The notes under the pieces were generated by a model. It did no database searches. It was given only the letters and a program-made list of their open reading frames with translations, and was not told the origin of the DNA. From contig NC_135174.1 in assembly GCF_041146795.1 (NCBI RefSeq), positions 17,850,878 through 17,914,877 of the forward strand: 64,000 nucleotides of DNA. The letters are read 5' to 3'. Shown piece after piece: positions 61,699-64,000 of the stretch (its first letter is position 1; every line of letters starts with the position of its first letter). The position numbers were made by a program, and so were the translations under genes. This DNA comes from Maylandia zebra. Taxonomy: Eukaryota; Chordata; Actinopteri; Cichliformes; Cichlidae.

Positions 61699-64000
61699 AT
61701 GAAAACCCCAAAAGTCTCAGATGTCAAGAAAGGGATTTTGGCGCTTTGGGAGACTCTGCAGTGTCCCATTTGGTGAGCATTATTTAGAATAAGAGCCTGT
61801 GTTAATAATATATAAAATCATTCTTCTGCTTTTGTAGTATTGATTTATTTTTTTTACAAGATTTAGATTGTTTTTTTCACGTAGGTGTTCTTTTGTCTAT
61901 AGCTTGGATTTTATGACTGCTCCGGTATCTACTAAGTGTGACCATCAATTCTGCAAGTAAGTGTCTTCTTAACTGAAAAGCTTCTGTTAAATATGCACAG
62001 GCTTCATGCTTATGACTTTAGCTCTCTTTTTCTACCAGATTTTGCATGATGAAACTTTTGGACAAATCCAAACAAAACAAAGCCAACTGCCCCGTGTGTA
62101 AAAGCACAGTCACCAAAAGGTTGGACAGAATATATATGCAGATGGTTTAACATGTATTATAATACGTGAAAGCTCATTGTAATTGTTTTTCTGCTTACAG
62201 GAGCTTACAGGAGAGCCCTGGGTTTCAGAAACTTGTCGCTGGTTTGCAGGACATGATCCAAGCATATGAGCATGACACTGGCACAAACTGTAAGGTTATA
62301 TCACAGACTTTCTAAAATGATGTCATGGAATTGGCTTGCATTATGTCACCTGTTAACATTACATCTATACATTTTCAGACTTCACTGGAACATCCCAGCA
62401 AGGGCGATGTGCAGGGTTGGAACAATTAAGATTTATTTTTCACAGTAATGGTCATTTATTGACTCAGTCTGCTCAGATACAGCGTTGCGTATTTTCTTCT
62501 ATCCAGTGTCACAGGTGCAGAAACTACTAAAGGAGCTCTGACATCTGGAGATGAATGTGGCACTGACATTGACAATGAACAAAATGCACTCTTTGGTGAT
62601 CTTCCAGAATCCCACTCCTCAACTATTGCAGGTGAAATCTTCCTCAAATCAATTGTCATATTACTCACATTACTGCCAGTGCTTTGGTGTAACATACACT
62701 ACTAAGGTGTATATTTGCTGCCCACAGTGTGATATCAGCATTTCTACCACCTTTTTCTTTGGGTTGGGAAAAAAAATATGTGTAAAGTCCTTACAGAGGA
62801 CAGAGTAAAGAGATGGATGTGAAGTGAATATGACTTAATCAAAGCTTGCGAATGAACCTGATTTTCTTATACTGTTTTTTTTTCTGTAACAGCCCGGAAT
62901 GGATTTGCAAGACTCATGGGGCTTGAAGATTCCGCTCCTTTGACGACAGAAAATGAAGCTCTGGATAGCGGGCTTGGTGATGCTCCACTAACGTCTGACA
63001 AGAAAATGTCCAGCCCCACAGACAACGGGGAACCAGTGAAAGCTGAAATGTCAGACGTTGTGGCGAATACTTCAAAAACGCGTAGGAATAGAGGCAAAAG
63101 GAGCCGGGAGAATGCCTCCCTTTATTCATCATTCATTCCAGATGAAAACGAAGACCAATCCCAAAGAAAGTCCTCTAGGAAGAAGCAGAAAAAAGATGTG
63201 GTGCCCGACAAGATCCTTGACCATAAGCGTAAGAAAAGTTTAGAGAAGGTTGCAGAGTGGCTCATGAAAGTTCCAGCTGAAGGAAGTCTTGAGTTAGAAA
63301 AACCAGATGAAAACTCTGATGACTCTGACAGCTGTTCCTCCGCTTCGACAATAGATATCAGGCAATGCAACAGTGAACTGAATCCGAAGAAAGAAGGGCG
63401 GGCCAAAGCCCTCGAAGAGCAGGTGTTTGGGGCTGTCTACAGACGAAGAGTGAACAGGAACGTCTCTCCTCCGCTTAAAGTTTTTACAGAGCCATCGATA
63501 GCTGAAGAAATATTGAAGAGTGAAGATGCTTCCAGTGTTAGAGAGGAAAACGGTTTTGCTTCTTTTGCAAAAATAAACAAAAGTAACGTGGAGGGTGAGC
63601 AGCAAATGACAGAAGAAATAAATGATGGCAGTGGCATTTGTAAATCAGCAGAACAGATGGAGATCGGGACAGAAATTGATACAGGCATGCATGTGGACGA
63701 GTTCAACAACTTTCCAGAAAGTCACCAAAACAGAGGCAGAGATGACGTTTCCAGTGTTGTGCCTGATAATGTAGAACAACAACTGGGGAGGAAGACGAGG
63801 AAAAGGACGTGCAATGTTTTGCAACAGGTAGACAGCGACTTACAAGAGCAAGCTCGGGCAAAATCAGAGGGTGGTGAGCAAAAGAAAACTGACAAAAGGA
63901 AAGGTAGAAACACAAGATCCGAAAAAGGCAAGCCCTCCAGAGTGCCGAAACCCCTTGTCCTCGTTGGAGTTCAGAATGGGGAAACCACCCCTGTTATTAG
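61699..64000 (+). CDS. brca1: BRCA1, 5' part (RING exons and start of central exon)
   Basis: RING E3 ubiquitin ligase that pairs with BARD1 in homologous recombination and checkpoint control. Coding exons: 61699-61772, 61903-61956, 62039-62119, 62201-62289, 62379-62415, 62507-62631, 62893-64000 (continues beyond the window). The 54- and 89-bp exons equal human BRCA1 exons 3 and 6. All eight RING ligands are present: C22, C25, C37, H39, C42, C45, C60, C63. KRSLQES follows as in human. The central exon has basic, nuclear-signal-like stretches, and blocks matching human BRCA1: KVAEWLMKV to human KVNEWF, and [13 protein letters not shown] to IEDKIFGKTYRKK, then VFTEPS. The 37-bp exon is the least certain; its donor and the next acceptor have alternatives. 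BRCT repeats lie outside the window. Confidence 0.92.

Overview
The window reads as teleost fish nuclear DNA, probably percomorph and possibly cichlid (low confidence on clade). It holds multi-exon vertebrate genes with canonical splice sites, Tc1/mariner elements, tRNA-derived SINEs, RTE-type LINE relics and CA/GA microsatellites. I see no prokaryotic, viral or CRISPR content.

Five protein-coding genes were reconstructed exon by exon, with splice phases that close. They are cpn1 (carboxypeptidase N catalytic chain, minus, 280-12972, 9 coding exons, 448 aa), itgb3 (integrin beta-3, plus, 15794-35073, 15 exons, 795 aa), tlk2 (tousled-like kinase 2, plus, 40835-50585, 20 coding exons, 701 aa), becn1 (beclin-1, minus, 52132-56393, 11 coding exons, 447 aa) and the 5' part of brca1 (plus, 61699 to the window edge: RING exons and the start of the large central exon). 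cpn1/itgb3 and becn1/brca1 are head to head; tlk2/becn1 are tail to tail.

The genes do not form a pathway. cpn1 and itgb3 act in plasma or at the cell surface, tlk2 and brca1 in chromatin and genome maintenance, becn1 in autophagy. ITGB3, TLK2, BECN1 and BRCA1 all lie on human chromosome 17q, whereas CPN1 is on human 10q, so the window keeps an ancestral 17q-like block with cpn1 joined to one side.

Mobile DNA fills the introns and intergenic space. A nearly intact Tc1-type transposon with 200-bp inverted repeats sits in itgb3 intron 7, its transposase frame broken by one in-frame stop. Older Tc1 relics lie at about 24.6, 38.0 and 41.5 kb. The becn1-brca1 interval carries an RTE LINE relic interrupted by another retroelement tail, then a 1.46-kb element with matching ends, a perfect 8-bp target duplication and a decayed THAP-like exon. 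That element looks P-element-like and has CCAAT and TATA motifs pointing at brca1. No previously undescribed system is evident; this element is the most unusual object in the window.
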